From the NCBI RefSeq assembly GCF_026001925.1, contig NZ_AP021870.1, positions 248,001 through 312,000 of the forward strand: 64,000 bases of DNA, given 5' to 3'. The position numbers and the translations under genes are program-made. Below the pieces are notes generated by a model, which had not been told where the DNA came from, did no database searches, and saw nothing but the letters and a program-made list of their open reading frames with translations. Origin of the DNA: Vibrio gangliei (lineage in GTDB: Bacteria > Pseudomonadota > Gammaproteobacteria > Enterobacterales > Vibrionaceae). How positions within the stretch are numbered: position 1 is the stretch's first letter; every line of letters starts with the position of its first letter. This document shows positions 37,602-45,848 of the stretch, in pieces.

Positions 37602-37753
37602 TTGGTCCTATTCCTATCTGAAGTTTTAAGAAGGGTATAACCTGCTCGTCAATACGGATTATAAATTGTCTGAATTCAGTGCTCTTTATTGTGAAATAAA
37701 CTATAGTTAAGTTCTTAATTCTTATAGCCTTGCACTCTACAGGAAACTTCAAT

Positions 37754-38842
37754 ATGAAGCCGATTGATGAATCTTCGCGTCAATTTGTAAATAACATGGT
37801 CGAGTCCGCCATTCGTATCGGGTTAATTTTTATTTTGGTGTGGGGGACATTCCATATCATTAAACCTTTTATCTTGCCGGTGCTTTGGGGTGCGATTATT
37901 GCAGTTGCTTTAAACCCTTTAGTGAATATGCTCAGTGCCAGAATAAATGGCAAGCGAACGGTTGCTGCGACTATCGTGACTGTGCTGAGTATTCTATTAC
38001 TGATTTCTCCATTTGCGATGATTTCCACATCTATTTACGATGGGTTGATATTCTTAACGGAAGTTGTGAAATCTGGCCAACTTGCCCATTGGGCGCCTAA
38101 TCCTGCAATAAAGGAATGGCCTCTTGTTGGGCAGCATATTTTTGATGGTTTAACCTATTTATCGTTGCACATCAAAGATATGGTGGTTCAGTTCCTACCA
38201 CAAATTAAAGTGGTGCTTAGCCATTTATTAGCCACCTTTGGTAGTGGGCTAGGTAGCTTGATTATGTTTATGTTGTCGCTGGTGATTGCTGGCGTATTCA
38301 TGGCAGCCAGTGAACCTATTGAGAAAGTAGTGACTCAAGTGTTTGAACGCAGCGCGGGTGAACATGGTAGCCAGTGGGCGAATATGTTGTCGAATATTAT
38401 TCGCAGTGTGCTCGTCGGTGTGATTGGTGTCGCCTTCATTCAAAGCTTAATTATTAGCGCGGCGTTATTTACTTTCCATATTCCGGCAGCCGGTTTGATC
38501 AGTTTGGCGGTCTTGGTGCTTTGTATCGCCCAGCTGCCCGCTATTTTGCCGCTATTGCCTTTGTTTGGTTATATGTACATGACCGCCGATACCACGTCAT
38601 TCATCATCTTTACCGTGTGGGGATTACTAGCTGGTCTTGCCGATAACATCTTAAAACCGATCCTTATGGGCCGTGGCTCAGTGGTACCAATGCCAATCGT
38701 CGTGATTGGTTCATTAGGCGGTATGATGTTCGCGGGGATAATAGGCTTGTTCTTAGGCGCGGTTATCTTGTCACTGTGGTGGGGCGTTTTCACCGTGTGG
38801 CTAGGAGCTGAGCAAGTGGAGAAAGAAGAAAAAGTAAAATAA
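37754..38842 (+). CDS. AI-2E family permease (PerM/YdiK-like)
   Basis: 362 aa with about eight hydrophobic segments; DUF20 family. Features: FHIIKPFILPVLWGAIIAVALNPL near the N-terminus, VAFIQSLIISAALFTFHIPA, and the C-terminal LADNILKPILMGRGSVVPMP and FAGIIGLFLGAVILSL. Closest by eye to YdiK. Family members have been linked to efflux or Na+/H+ exchange; substrate unknown. AGGAAACTTCAAT precedes ATG 37754. Confidence 0.87.
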   Translation: MKPIDESSRQFVNNMVESAIRIGLIFILVWGTFHIIKPFILPVLWGAIIAVALNPLVNMLSARINGKRTVAATIVTVLSILLLISPFAMISTSIYDGLIFLTEVVKSGQLAHWAPNPAIKEWPLVGQHIFDGLTYLSLHIKDMVVQFLPQIKVVLSHLLATFGSGLGSLIMFMLSLVIAGVFMAASEPIEKVVTQVFERSAGEHGSQWANMLSNIIRSVLVGVIGVAFIQSLIISAALFTFHIPAAGLISLAVLVLCIAQLPAILPLLPLFGYMYMTADTTSFIIFTVWGLLAGLADNILKPILMGRGSVVPMPIVVIGSLGGMMFAGIIGLFLGAVILSLWWGVFTVWLGAEQVEKEEKVK

Positions 38843-38882
38843 AATACGTCTATTAGCTACAAATGCAATCAGTTTTAAATTC

Positions 38883-38917
38883 AAGCAGCTCTCTATGAAA
38901 CGGGGAGCTGCTTTTTT
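38883..38917 (+). terminator. Terminator of the AI-2E permease gene
   Basis: AGCAGCTC/GAGCTGCT stem, 13-nt loop, then six T residues. Confidence 0.9.
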
Positions 38918-39062
38918 ATGCAAATTGTGAGTAGTATTGAGAGTTAAGTAAGGTGTTGATTATATTGTGCGCACTTAAACGAAAATGTGCAGAAAAGGGC
39001 TTTTATTTTTCAAACGTTGTGGCATAGTAACTACCGTCTTCAACAGACAGCTTACCTATTAA

Positions 39063-39137
<75 letters not shown>

Positions 39138-39404
39138 AATCTTATCTAGTTAAAATTCCTTGTAACGCATTGAAAAGTAACACTCTTTATTGAGTGATTT
39201 TGTGTGTCTACCGTTTAAATATTTCTATTCGAAATCTCACGGTGGCCATCTGGTGTCTACATTCAAATCTGAGTTAAAGGTGGGATGTTTACAATGGGTG
39301 TAATACTCGGAGAGCAATTTGACTGAGTTAGTTTTAGGGAAAATAAGCAATATGAATTTACTTAAATCGTCATAGACGAGATGCTAGCTATTGGAATAAT
39401 AAAA
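39138..39404. other. Gene-free stretch after tRNA-Gly
   Basis: I see no supported gene. There is only a small ACACTC/GAGTG hairpin near 39180-39197 that may end the tRNA transcript. Confidence 0.4.
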
Positions 39405-39441
39405 GAGCACATATTGATATTGATTGAAATAATATGTGCTC
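39405..39441 (-). terminator. Terminator of the gdx gene
   Basis: On the minus strand GAGCACATATT pairs with AATATGTGCTC around a 15-nt loop and is followed by TTTTATTATT. Confidence 0.85.
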
Positions 39442-39461
39442 ATGATGCTTGCAGTTGAGTT

Positions 39462-39776
39462 TTATGCAGAAACTTTCATTCCCAGAATACCTAGCACGAT
39501 TAAGCATAAGCTGATCATTTTGAGGGCGCTCATACTCTCATTAAATAAGTAGACGCTTAAAATGGCTGTACCTACAGCGCCAATTCCTACCCAAATACCG
39601 TAAGCAATACTGAGCGGTAATGTACGCAATGACGAGCCTAAGAGGAAGAAGCTTACTATTAAGCAGCAGACCGTAATAATGGAAGGAAGGGGTTTAGTAA
39701 AGCCTTCTGTGTATTTGAGCCCAACAGCCCAAGCGACTTCACTGATACCCGCAAGAAGCAAAATTATCCACGCCAT
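39462..39776 (-). CDS. gdx: Guanidinium exporter Gdx (SugE-type SMR protein)
   Basis: 104 aa small multidrug resistance protein with four hydrophobic segments. The essential Glu is residue 13 in LLLAGISEVAWAVGLKYTEG, which is the SugE/Gdx signature (rather than EmrE); the third helix contains AYGIWVGIGAVGTAIL. SugE proteins with guanidine riboswitches export guanidinium in exchange for protons. GAGGTATAACC precedes the ATG. Expression is predicted to be switched on by guanidine through the leader RNA. Confidence 0.93.
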   Translation of the reverse strand: MAWIILLLAGISEVAWAVGLKYTEGFTKPLPSIITVCCLIVSFFLLGSSLRTLPLSIAYGIWVGIGAVGTAILSVYLFNESMSALKMISLCLIVLGILGMKVSA

Positions 39777-39801
39777 GGTTATACCTCATTCATGGTTGAA
39801 T

Positions 39802-39844
39802 GGGGTCGTCCCCGAAGAAAACTGAGAGGTGAGGTCGTCCACAC
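39802..39844 (-). ncRNA. Guanidine-II (mini-ykkC) riboswitch in the gdx leader
   Basis: Two consecutive hairpins with ACGA tetraloops on the minus strand. P1 (39844-39829) reads GTGTGGACGACCTCAC, a six-pair stem with one U-U mismatch. P2 (39813-39802) reads GGGGACGACCCC, a perfect four-pair stem. They are separated by 15 nt, and P2 lies 25 nt before the start codon, with the ribosome site between. This is the known mini-ykkC architecture, and the controlled gene is of the expected type. Confidence 0.92.
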
Positions 39845-40315
39845 GTCGATTGGCATTAATTTTAGCAAGTGCTATTTGGTGGTTCAATCAGATAGTCTTA
39901 ATTAGAGGTATTTGTATAATATGATAATTGTTAGCAATTGTGTTTCTGTGCTGGAGTTTTCAACTTCATTTTTACTTCTTATTATTGCTCATGTCTCACT
40001 AACCACTTTTAAATGTCGGTTTGTGGTGCTTTTATCCTTTGCTGGAGAAGTTGTCAGATTGGGTGGGTAGAGTGCTTTGGTCTCCGTGGCAATTTCTCGC
40101 GAGTTTGTTGTCTCCGGTATTGAGTGTGGTCTACCTTCTCTATTTAATGTGTCGATAATACTCTGTTTTGTGCTCTCACTTAGGGTATAAAATGGAAGAA
40201 ATTCGGATAAAATTTAGATAAAATACAAAAATATAACTAACATTTGATGCATAAAATACAGTTTGGGTGCATTGTTAAACCTAAAATCATTCATCGTGCA
40301 TGAAGGGAAGATAAA
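39845..40315. other. Gene-free stretch before the small lipoprotein gene
   Basis: About 470 bp containing the gdx promoter side and the leader of the rightward lipoprotein gene. AT-rich near 40200-40260 (a plausible promoter region). I identify no further gene or motif. Confidence 0.4.
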
Positions 40316-40984
40316 ATGAAAAAATTATATTTGGCTTTAGCAGTTGCCGGTTTGTTGGCTGGATGTTCTTCAAATGATGATCAAGCTCCGGTTAATACCA
40401 CGCCGGTTCCTGCGATGGGAAAAGTGGCTGATGGTGCATTCACGCGTTTTGCATTAAACAACAACACGAGCGGTGCTTGGATTGTTCATGAAAATGCCGA
40501 GCTTGGTCAAGGTAAGGTTGAAGCCACTACTCTGACAGCTTCTGGCGATGCAGGTGCGATTCGTTTGTATTACCCTTCAGTTGGTCCTAGCTCTGTCCTA
40601 CCGATGATGGGTCCAGGTGTTAGCCAAATCATTCCAAATATTGAACCAGATGCCGATTATGTTTTAACGGTTTATTACCGTGATGAAAAGGGTGAAGAAT
40701 CACCAAACATATTAGAACTGGGCGTGAAAGATATGGGTGTCGGCTCGCTAAATGGTAATGTGATTCGAGTAAAAGAATTTACCAATGAAGACATTGATTC
40801 AGATGGTGATGATACGAATGGCTTCCGTAAAGTGACCATGGCATTTAACTCAGGAAGTAACACGACATTAGAAGTGTACGCACTGACGCACCTTGCCAAT
40901 ACAGATAATCTTGACAGTAACAATGATATTGGACTCCAAACCGAAGTCTTTTTAGATGATATTTATCTGACTCTGGATGACTGA
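40316..40984 (+). CDS. Lipoprotein with carbohydrate-binding-like beta domain
   Basis: 222 aa. Signal peptide and lipobox LLAGC (Cys ~19). After a Pro/Thr linker, residues ~38-222 look like one beta-sandwich: FALNNNTSGAWIVHENAELG, DYVLTVYYRDEKGE, then an acidic, probably Ca2+-binding loop DIDSDGDDTNGF, and VFLDDIYLTLDD at the end. That layout resembles CBM or discoidin-like modules found alone or attached to polysaccharide lyases in marine bacteria, but I do not recognise a specific family. GAAGGGAAGATAA precedes ATG 40316. Monocistronic, with its own terminator. Confidence 0.75.
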   Translation: MKKLYLALAVAGLLAGCSSNDDQAPVNTTPVPAMGKVADGAFTRFALNNNTSGAWIVHENAELGQGKVEATTLTASGDAGAIRLYYPSVGPSSVLPMMGPGVSQIIPNIEPDADYVLTVYYRDEKGEESPNILELGVKDMGVGSLNGNVIRVKEFTNEDIDSDGDDTNGFRKVTMAFNSGSNTTLEVYALTHLANTDNLDSNNDIGLQTEVFLDDIYLTLDD

Positions 40985-41003
40985 TAATACATTCAATTAA
41001 GTG

Positions 41004-41035
41004 AAAACCCACGAATTAGTTTCGTGGGTTTTTTG
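41004..41035. terminator. Terminator between lipoprotein gene and lapD
   Basis: AAAACCCACGAA/TTCGTGGGTTTT stem with a TTAGT loop, usable in both directions between convergent genes. Confidence 0.92.
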
Positions 41036-41102
41036 TTGGTATTTACGTAAATGCCGTATATTGGTCCACTATCAGCCGATTGGTAGAGGCAGGGCTTTAA
41101 AC

Positions 41103-43019
41103 TCAAACCCACTTATGCGTGATCTTGCCTTGGAATCCAGTCACTTCAAGTTTAGATAGTGCTTCCAATTGAGAAAGTGAGTCTACGTGTGTCGCAATGG
41201 TGGCTATATTGAAGTTATTCGCTGCGCGCGTAATGGATGAAACAAAGCCTTGTTTTTGTGGATGATTTAATTGGCTCGTATATGCAAAATCCAATTTTAT
41301 GTATGCAGGCTGCAATTGATGTAAAAAATCTACCGAATGGAAACTATGACCAAAATTGTCGATGCCATAACGGAAGCCACAGCGTTCAATCACGTGTATT
41401 ACCTTACTAACATCATCAATATTTTTAATAAAACTCACTTCTTGTAGTTCAAGTAACACCAACTGATTCAGTTTTTTGTGGGTGATGGTGACTTGTTCAA
41501 GGTAATTATTGAATTGTTCATTTCGGACACTATAACGAGTGATATTCACGGCTAATGGCGTTTGAGCTGGATTTTGACGAATATGTTCCTTCACCAATTT
41601 CAATACGTGAATGTCAAAAAGTGTGGCAATGTCACTGTCGTTTAATGCAGTAATGAAGCGGTTTACCGTGTAAACGACATGATTAACTTCAAAATATGGA
41701 AACACTTCATAGTGGATCACTTGGTTGTCTTGATTGATGGCCGGTTGGAGTTCAAGTTTAATTAAATCCGATTCAATGGCGTGTTTCACAAGGTTTTGCC
41801 ATTCCATTCGTCCTTTGATGTATTGAGGAAGAATAGCTTCTTGATTAAATAAGAAAATCTTCTCGTTAGATTGACGAGCTTGACTTAATGCATTGTCTAA
41901 TTGCGTAAAAACGGTTGTGATATCGGGTTGGTTGCTAACCACTAGCATACCGACAGCCCCATACTCGATTTCTGAAACTTGCTCAAAAACCTCATTTACA
42001 ACGGAAAGCGCTTGCTGAGACACATGATGCATATTATCTATTCGACTATGAGGAATTAAGATAATAAATTCAGAAAGGCTGAATCTGGCAAGTGTATCTT
42101 TCGCATCAATCAATTTTTCTAACTGTCTAGCTATGGTGTTGGCCATTTCATCGGCTTTCTGGAATTCTTTGTTTTGGTAGGCTGCTTCAATCACATCCAC
42201 TTGTAATAGGCAAAGTCCACAGTGGTTGCCATTTTGGTTATTTATCCATGGTTCAAGCTGGGTAACGAAAAAATTACGATTATAAAGATTTGAAACAGGG
42301 TCGCGAAAAGCACGCATATGAAGTTGTTTTAATTCATTAACAGATTGAACGTAATACGCTTCGACATGCTTAGCCATACAGTTAATGGCTTCAACAACAT
42401 CGGATAATTCCCGTGTATTAACAGATGGGATAGGGTCTCCAAATTGGTTAAGACTGATTTCATTCGCTCTCTTTTGAATACTTTTAAGCGGTGCAAGTAA
42501 TAGATTGAGTACAAAGTGTAGTGAAGCGGCTGCGATCAATAGCAAAATGACAAAAGCAGTAAACAGCCTAGTGCTCATTGCCCATAATTGAGTATAAGCC
42601 GAATGAGAATTACTGGTTACTTTGAGTTCGGCAACTTGAAGCCATCCATTTTGCAATATACGAGACTCGCTCAGTGTTTCAAATGGTGCAAGTGCTCTGA
42701 ACCATGCGGGAGCAGGGGATGTTTCGATGGCATCTTGCTTATTAATCTGCAGGGTATTGTCGTACATAGTGAGTGATATAGAGCCATAAAATCCACTGTC
42801 GAATGCGGCATTTATGACAGATTCAATACCAACTTTATCCTTTTTATCTATGTAGGGTGTAAGGGCAATATTAAGCGCACTGATGGTGTTGGTGAGCTCG
42901 ATTTTTTGTTGAGATGCCAAGTAAAGGTGGCTGTAATGAAGTACCAAGCCAAATACAGAAGCTATGATCACTAAAAACGTTGTAGATAGCCACAGTTGTA
43001 ATTTTTTATGTAAGCTCAT
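41103..43019 (-). CDS. lapD: LapD-type c-di-GMP receptor (distal copy)
   Basis: 638 aa inner-membrane receptor that binds and sequesters LapG when loaded with c-di-GMP. Order: N-terminal TM (LWLSTTFLVIIASVFGLVLH), periplasmic LapD/MoxY domain (~30-150, ending in the conserved WLQVAELKV), second TM, HAMP (~190-245), degenerate GGDEF (site reads RFSLSEF) and degenerate EAL (ExLxR position reads YEVFPYF), with the retained KLDFAYTSQ. So it is a sensor, not an enzyme. Start chosen at ATG 43019, just after the lapG stop; a longer frame overlapping lapG by 67 bp is unlikely. Last gene of the cluster. Confidence 0.9.
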   Translation of the reverse strand: MSLHKKLQLWLSTTFLVIIASVFGLVLHYSHLYLASQQKIELTNTISALNIALTPYIDKKDKVGIESVINAAFDSGFYGSISLTMYDNTLQINKQDAIETSPAPAWFRALAPFETLSESRILQNGWLQVAELKVTSNSHSAYTQLWAMSTRLFTAFVILLLIAAASLHFVLNLLLAPLKSIQKRANEISLNQFGDPIPSVNTRELSDVVEAINCMAKHVEAYYVQSVNELKQLHMRAFRDPVSNLYNRNFFVTQLEPWINNQNGNHCGLCLLQVDVIEAAYQNKEFQKADEMANTIARQLEKLIDAKDTLARFSLSEFIILIPHSRIDNMHHVSQQALSVVNEVFEQVSEIEYGAVGMLVVSNQPDITTVFTQLDNALSQARQSNEKIFLFNQEAILPQYIKGRMEWQNLVKHAIESDLIKLELQPAINQDNQVIHYEVFPYFEVNHVVYTVNRFITALNDSDIATLFDIHVLKLVKEHIRQNPAQTPLAVNITRYSVRNEQFNNYLEQVTITHKKLNQLVLLELQEVSFIKNIDDVSKVIHVIERCGFRYGIDNFGHSFHSVDFLHQLQPAYIKLDFAYTSQLNHPQKQGFVSSITRAANNFNIATIATHVDSLSQLEALSKLEVTGFQGKITHKWV

Positions 43020-43024
43020 AATCG

Positions 43025-43738
43025 TTATTGATCCAGGTTGATAATAGGGTGACGCAAATCTTGTTTTCTTCGTTGGCGCAAGTTTTGCCATAAGCTCAGT
43101 TTGGATGAGTTGCCTGCCAGTACGGTCTGGCCACCCGCAGATTTATCTTGTATCACCCATAAGTTGGTCGCGTTAAAACTATAGACGGGAACGAGGTCAG
43201 ATCTTTGATTAGCCGGTTTTATTTCACTTTCGATGTTGTCTAAAATTAATGGCATGGAGCTTGGTGTCTCATAGTAGGCGACAACCATGTGAAACTGATT
43301 AAGCCTTAATGATTTGACGTAGATTAATCGCAGTTTTTGATCATTAATGCCAAGTTTTCTCAGTGAGGTATATTTTGCGATACTGAAATCTTCACAATCA
43401 CCTCCTCCCACATTCAAAAACTCTAAAGGCGATGCCCAATAATCTTTTAGTCCCCAAAGTTTTATATCATCGATAAAAACGAGCTGATTAAAGAAATTAT
43501 TGACGTTGTTTAATTGAGAAGAAAGCGGCTGCTGTTGCAGGGAATGAGTCAACTCTAGCCAGGCTTTCACGCGTAAACTTGCCTGTTGACCAAAGTTGCT
43601 TTGACTAAAAGAAACGGTTTTTTGTTCATCGTCAGTGAGAGTAGAAGCCCTCACTGACGCCATAAAGACAACAAAAAGTAGGAAACCGGTGAACGAAAAG
43701 AGTAAGCGTGAAAGTCCCTTAGTCTTTTCTTTGGTCAT
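43025..43738 (-). CDS. lapG: LapG-type periplasmic adhesin protease
   Basis: 237 aa transglutaminase-like cysteine peptidase (DUF920/BTLCP). N-terminal signal/anchor (LLFSFTGFLLFVVFMASVRA). Catalytic triad visible: Cys in NVGGGDCEDFSIAKY, His in QFHMVVAYYET, Asp in PLILDNIES. The Trp in KLWGLKDYWASPLEFL is typical. Cleaves the adhesin at a di-alanine site near its N-terminus, releasing it. Needs Ca2+ in characterised homologues. Its start overlaps the upstream lipoprotein gene by 20 bp, and lapD follows directly. Confidence 0.94.
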   Translation of the reverse strand: MTKEKTKGLSRLLFSFTGFLLFVVFMASVRASTLTDDEQKTVSFSQSNFGQQASLRVKAWLELTHSLQQQPLSSQLNNVNNFFNQLVFIDDIKLWGLKDYWASPLEFLNVGGGDCEDFSIAKYTSLRKLGINDQKLRLIYVKSLRLNQFHMVVAYYETPSSMPLILDNIESEIKPANQRSDLVPVYSFNATNLWVIQDKSAGGQTVLAGNSSKLSLWQNLRQRRKQDLRHPIINLDQ

Positions 43739-44318
43739 AGATAGTCCAGCTCTCTAATACACTGCTATCCATTCCAACAACAGAGGCGGTCACACGACGG
43801 CTGAGCGTCATCATTTCTTCTTTACTATCCGCTTCTACCGGGTCACTGTCGCCATAACCAATTGTTTCAATGCGATCTGGGCTTACGCCCGCAGCAACTA
43901 GGGCTTTATAAACATTATCAGCACGGTGGATAGAAAGGTATTTGTTATGCTCAGCTGGGCCAACGGGACTTGCGTAACCATTTAGCACGATGTGAGTTTG
44001 GGGATATTTCTCCAAAAAGCTGCTCATATTCTTGATGTGTTTATCATAAGCCGCTGGAATCTCAGTGGAATCATTAGCGAACAGAATATGAAGTTTATTT
44101 TCTTCTTCCGAATAAATCACACTTGGACAGCCATCATTATCGATAACGGCATTCTTGCGTGTGTTCGCACATAAATCACGAGCATTAATAACGCCATCAC
44201 CATCGGAATCACTTAAGTCTCTTGAATGATAAGCTGTTGGTGGTTGTTCCGCTTCCAAATTAGAACATGCTGCCAGGCCTAATGCCAAAAAAGAAAATAC
44301 TAGCGCTTTCAATTTCAT
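43719..44318 (-). CDS. OmpA-family lipoprotein with TSP3-like repeat
   Basis: 199 aa. Lipobox LGLAAC (Cys ~18). A calcium-binding thrombospondin type 3-like stretch, SDSDGDGVINARDLC, precedes a C-terminal OmpA/peptidoglycan-binding domain (HIVLNGYASPVGPAEHNKYLS, RADNVYKALVAAGV, ETIGYGDSDPVE, SRRVTASVVG). It probably ties the outer membrane at the secretion site to peptidoglycan. GGGAATTTT precedes the ATG. It sits between lapE and lapG and overlaps lapG, so it appears to belong functionally to the adhesin system. Confidence 0.85.
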   Translation of the reverse strand: MKLKALVFSFLALGLAACSNLEAEQPPTAYHSRDLSDSDGDGVINARDLCANTRKNAVIDNDGCPSVIYSEEENKLHILFANDSTEIPAAYDKHIKNMSSFLEKYPQTHIVLNGYASPVGPAEHNKYLSIHRADNVYKALVAAGVSPDRIETIGYGDSDPVEADSKEEMMTLSRRVTASVVGMDSSVLESWTIYDQRKD

Positions 44319-44327
44319 AAAATTCCC

Positions 44328-45641
44328 TTATTTAGACGACTTAGCCCATTCATCTGGAATGGCAACACGTAATTCATTGAGTAAAAGGCCCGTGGAGTTG
44401 AGTAAGCGATATTCTGCGATTAAACCTGAATAATGCGCAGCTAAATAAGCTTTACGTGATTCGAATAATTCATTTTCGGTGTTAAGCAAGTCAAGCAAAG
44501 TTCGTTTGCCAATTTTGTATTGTTTTTCATAAGCAATAATGGTTTTGGCTGAAGCATCAACGTGTTGCTCTAAGAACTTCTCTTGCGAATCAGCCAGTTG
44601 TTTGGCGCTCCAAGACAAACGAGTGCTTTCTTCTAACAGTCGATAAGCATTATCCCGTACATTTTTGGCCTTATTCACTTGGTGTGCAGCCGAGCGGGAT
44701 TTTGCAGCATCACTACCACCGTTATAGAGGTTGTAGTTCATTTTTAACATGACAGATAACTCGTCAGTATCACCTTCGGAGCCATCAAGTTCGTCACCGT
44801 ATTTTTGTGAGCCTTCAATGGTAAAGGTAGGAAGTAACGTACCTTTCGTTTGTTCATATTGATATTGTGCGGCTTGTACGTCATGGTAGGCCAAATACAT
44901 CGTTGGGTTGTTCGCTTTGGCTTTCTCGAGCGCATCATTGAGTGAAGTGGCGATGTAGGTTTTATCGACTTTCGGTTTTTTCAAATCTTTAGGATAAGCA
45001 CCGACAATTTTGACAAATGCGGTGACCTTATCGTTTAAGTTACTCTGAGCCGAGAGTAGGTTAGTGTTAGCTTGTGCGACACGACCTTCAACTTGGATAA
45101 GATCAGCCGTGGAACTTAAACCCGAATCCGTGCGCTTTTTAATGTCTCTGTATATGCGCATATGAACATCATGGTTTGCTTGAGACAGTGTCACCACTTC
45201 TTGAGCTTGAATGACATCGATGTAGGCTTCAACGGTTGATAACGCCATATCTTGAGCATCTGCAAGAAGTTGATAACGCTCAGACTCTGCTTCTGATTTG
45301 GTCCGTTGCATATCGTTGTAGGTGCTTGAACCATCCCACAATAACTGGCGAATACTGATTTGTGCATATCGAGGGTTAAATTCCCCTTGAGTACCTTCAC
45401 TGTTATCGTAATTTTCGTATCCCACGCCCGCTTCTAAATCGACAGAAGGTAAATATTTACCAGAAGAGGCTCGGCTGGTCTCTTTCTGGCTCATGAATTC
45501 GTTGTATGTGGACTGAATGTTAGGGTTGGTGGCTAAAGCGGTGGCAATCGCTTGTTCTAGCGATTGAGCATAAGCTGGCAGTGCTATCAGTTGGCAGCCA
45601 ATAAGTACGGCTAATTTATTGATCTTAGGAGCTTTTATCAT
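44328..45641 (-). CDS. lapE: TolC-family outer-membrane secretion channel (LapE)
   Basis: 437 aa. Signal peptide (LIALPAYAQS). TolC-like coiled hairpins: LEQAIATALATNPNIQSTYN at the N-terminus, DVIQAQEVVTLSQANHDVHM, TADLIQVEGRVAQANTNLLS, and the C-terminal IAYEKQYKIGKRTLLDLLNT ENELFESRKAY pattern. In type I systems of the Lap class the adhesin is retained threaded in this channel until LapG cuts it. I choose ATG 45641, since GAGG lies six bases upstream; ATG 45647 abuts it. A 201-bp gap separates it from lapB. Confidence 0.9.
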   Translation of the reverse strand: MIKAPKINKLAVLIGCQLIALPAYAQSLEQAIATALATNPNIQSTYNEFMSQKETSRASSGKYLPSVDLEAGVGYENYDNSEGTQGEFNPRYAQISIRQLLWDGSSTYNDMQRTKSEAESERYQLLADAQDMALSTVEAYIDVIQAQEVVTLSQANHDVHMRIYRDIKKRTDSGLSSTADLIQVEGRVAQANTNLLSAQSNLNDKVTAFVKIVGAYPKDLKKPKVDKTYIATSLNDALEKAKANNPTMYLAYHDVQAAQYQYEQTKGTLLPTFTIEGSQKYGDELDGSEGDTDELSVMLKMNYNLYNGGSDAAKSRSAAHQVNKAKNVRDNAYRLLEESTRLSWSAKQLADSQEKFLEQHVDASAKTIIAYEKQYKIGKRTLLDLLNTENELFESRKAYLAAHYSGLIAEYRLLNSTGLLLNELRVAIPDEWAKSSK

Positions 45642-45848
45642 TGTCATCCTCTAAATGCTACCCGCAAGCGATAAGGAAAGTGAGATACATGAGGCTGAAT
45701 TGCAAGGAGAAACTACTTAAAAGAGACAAGTATGGTCCAGCAACTTATGCATGCCTTATATAAAACTAGTGCCAAAATTTAAACGCACAGCATGTTCTTA
45801 TCCTAACAGCAGATCTGAAGCCATGCGAATGAATTTATTGTATTTATT

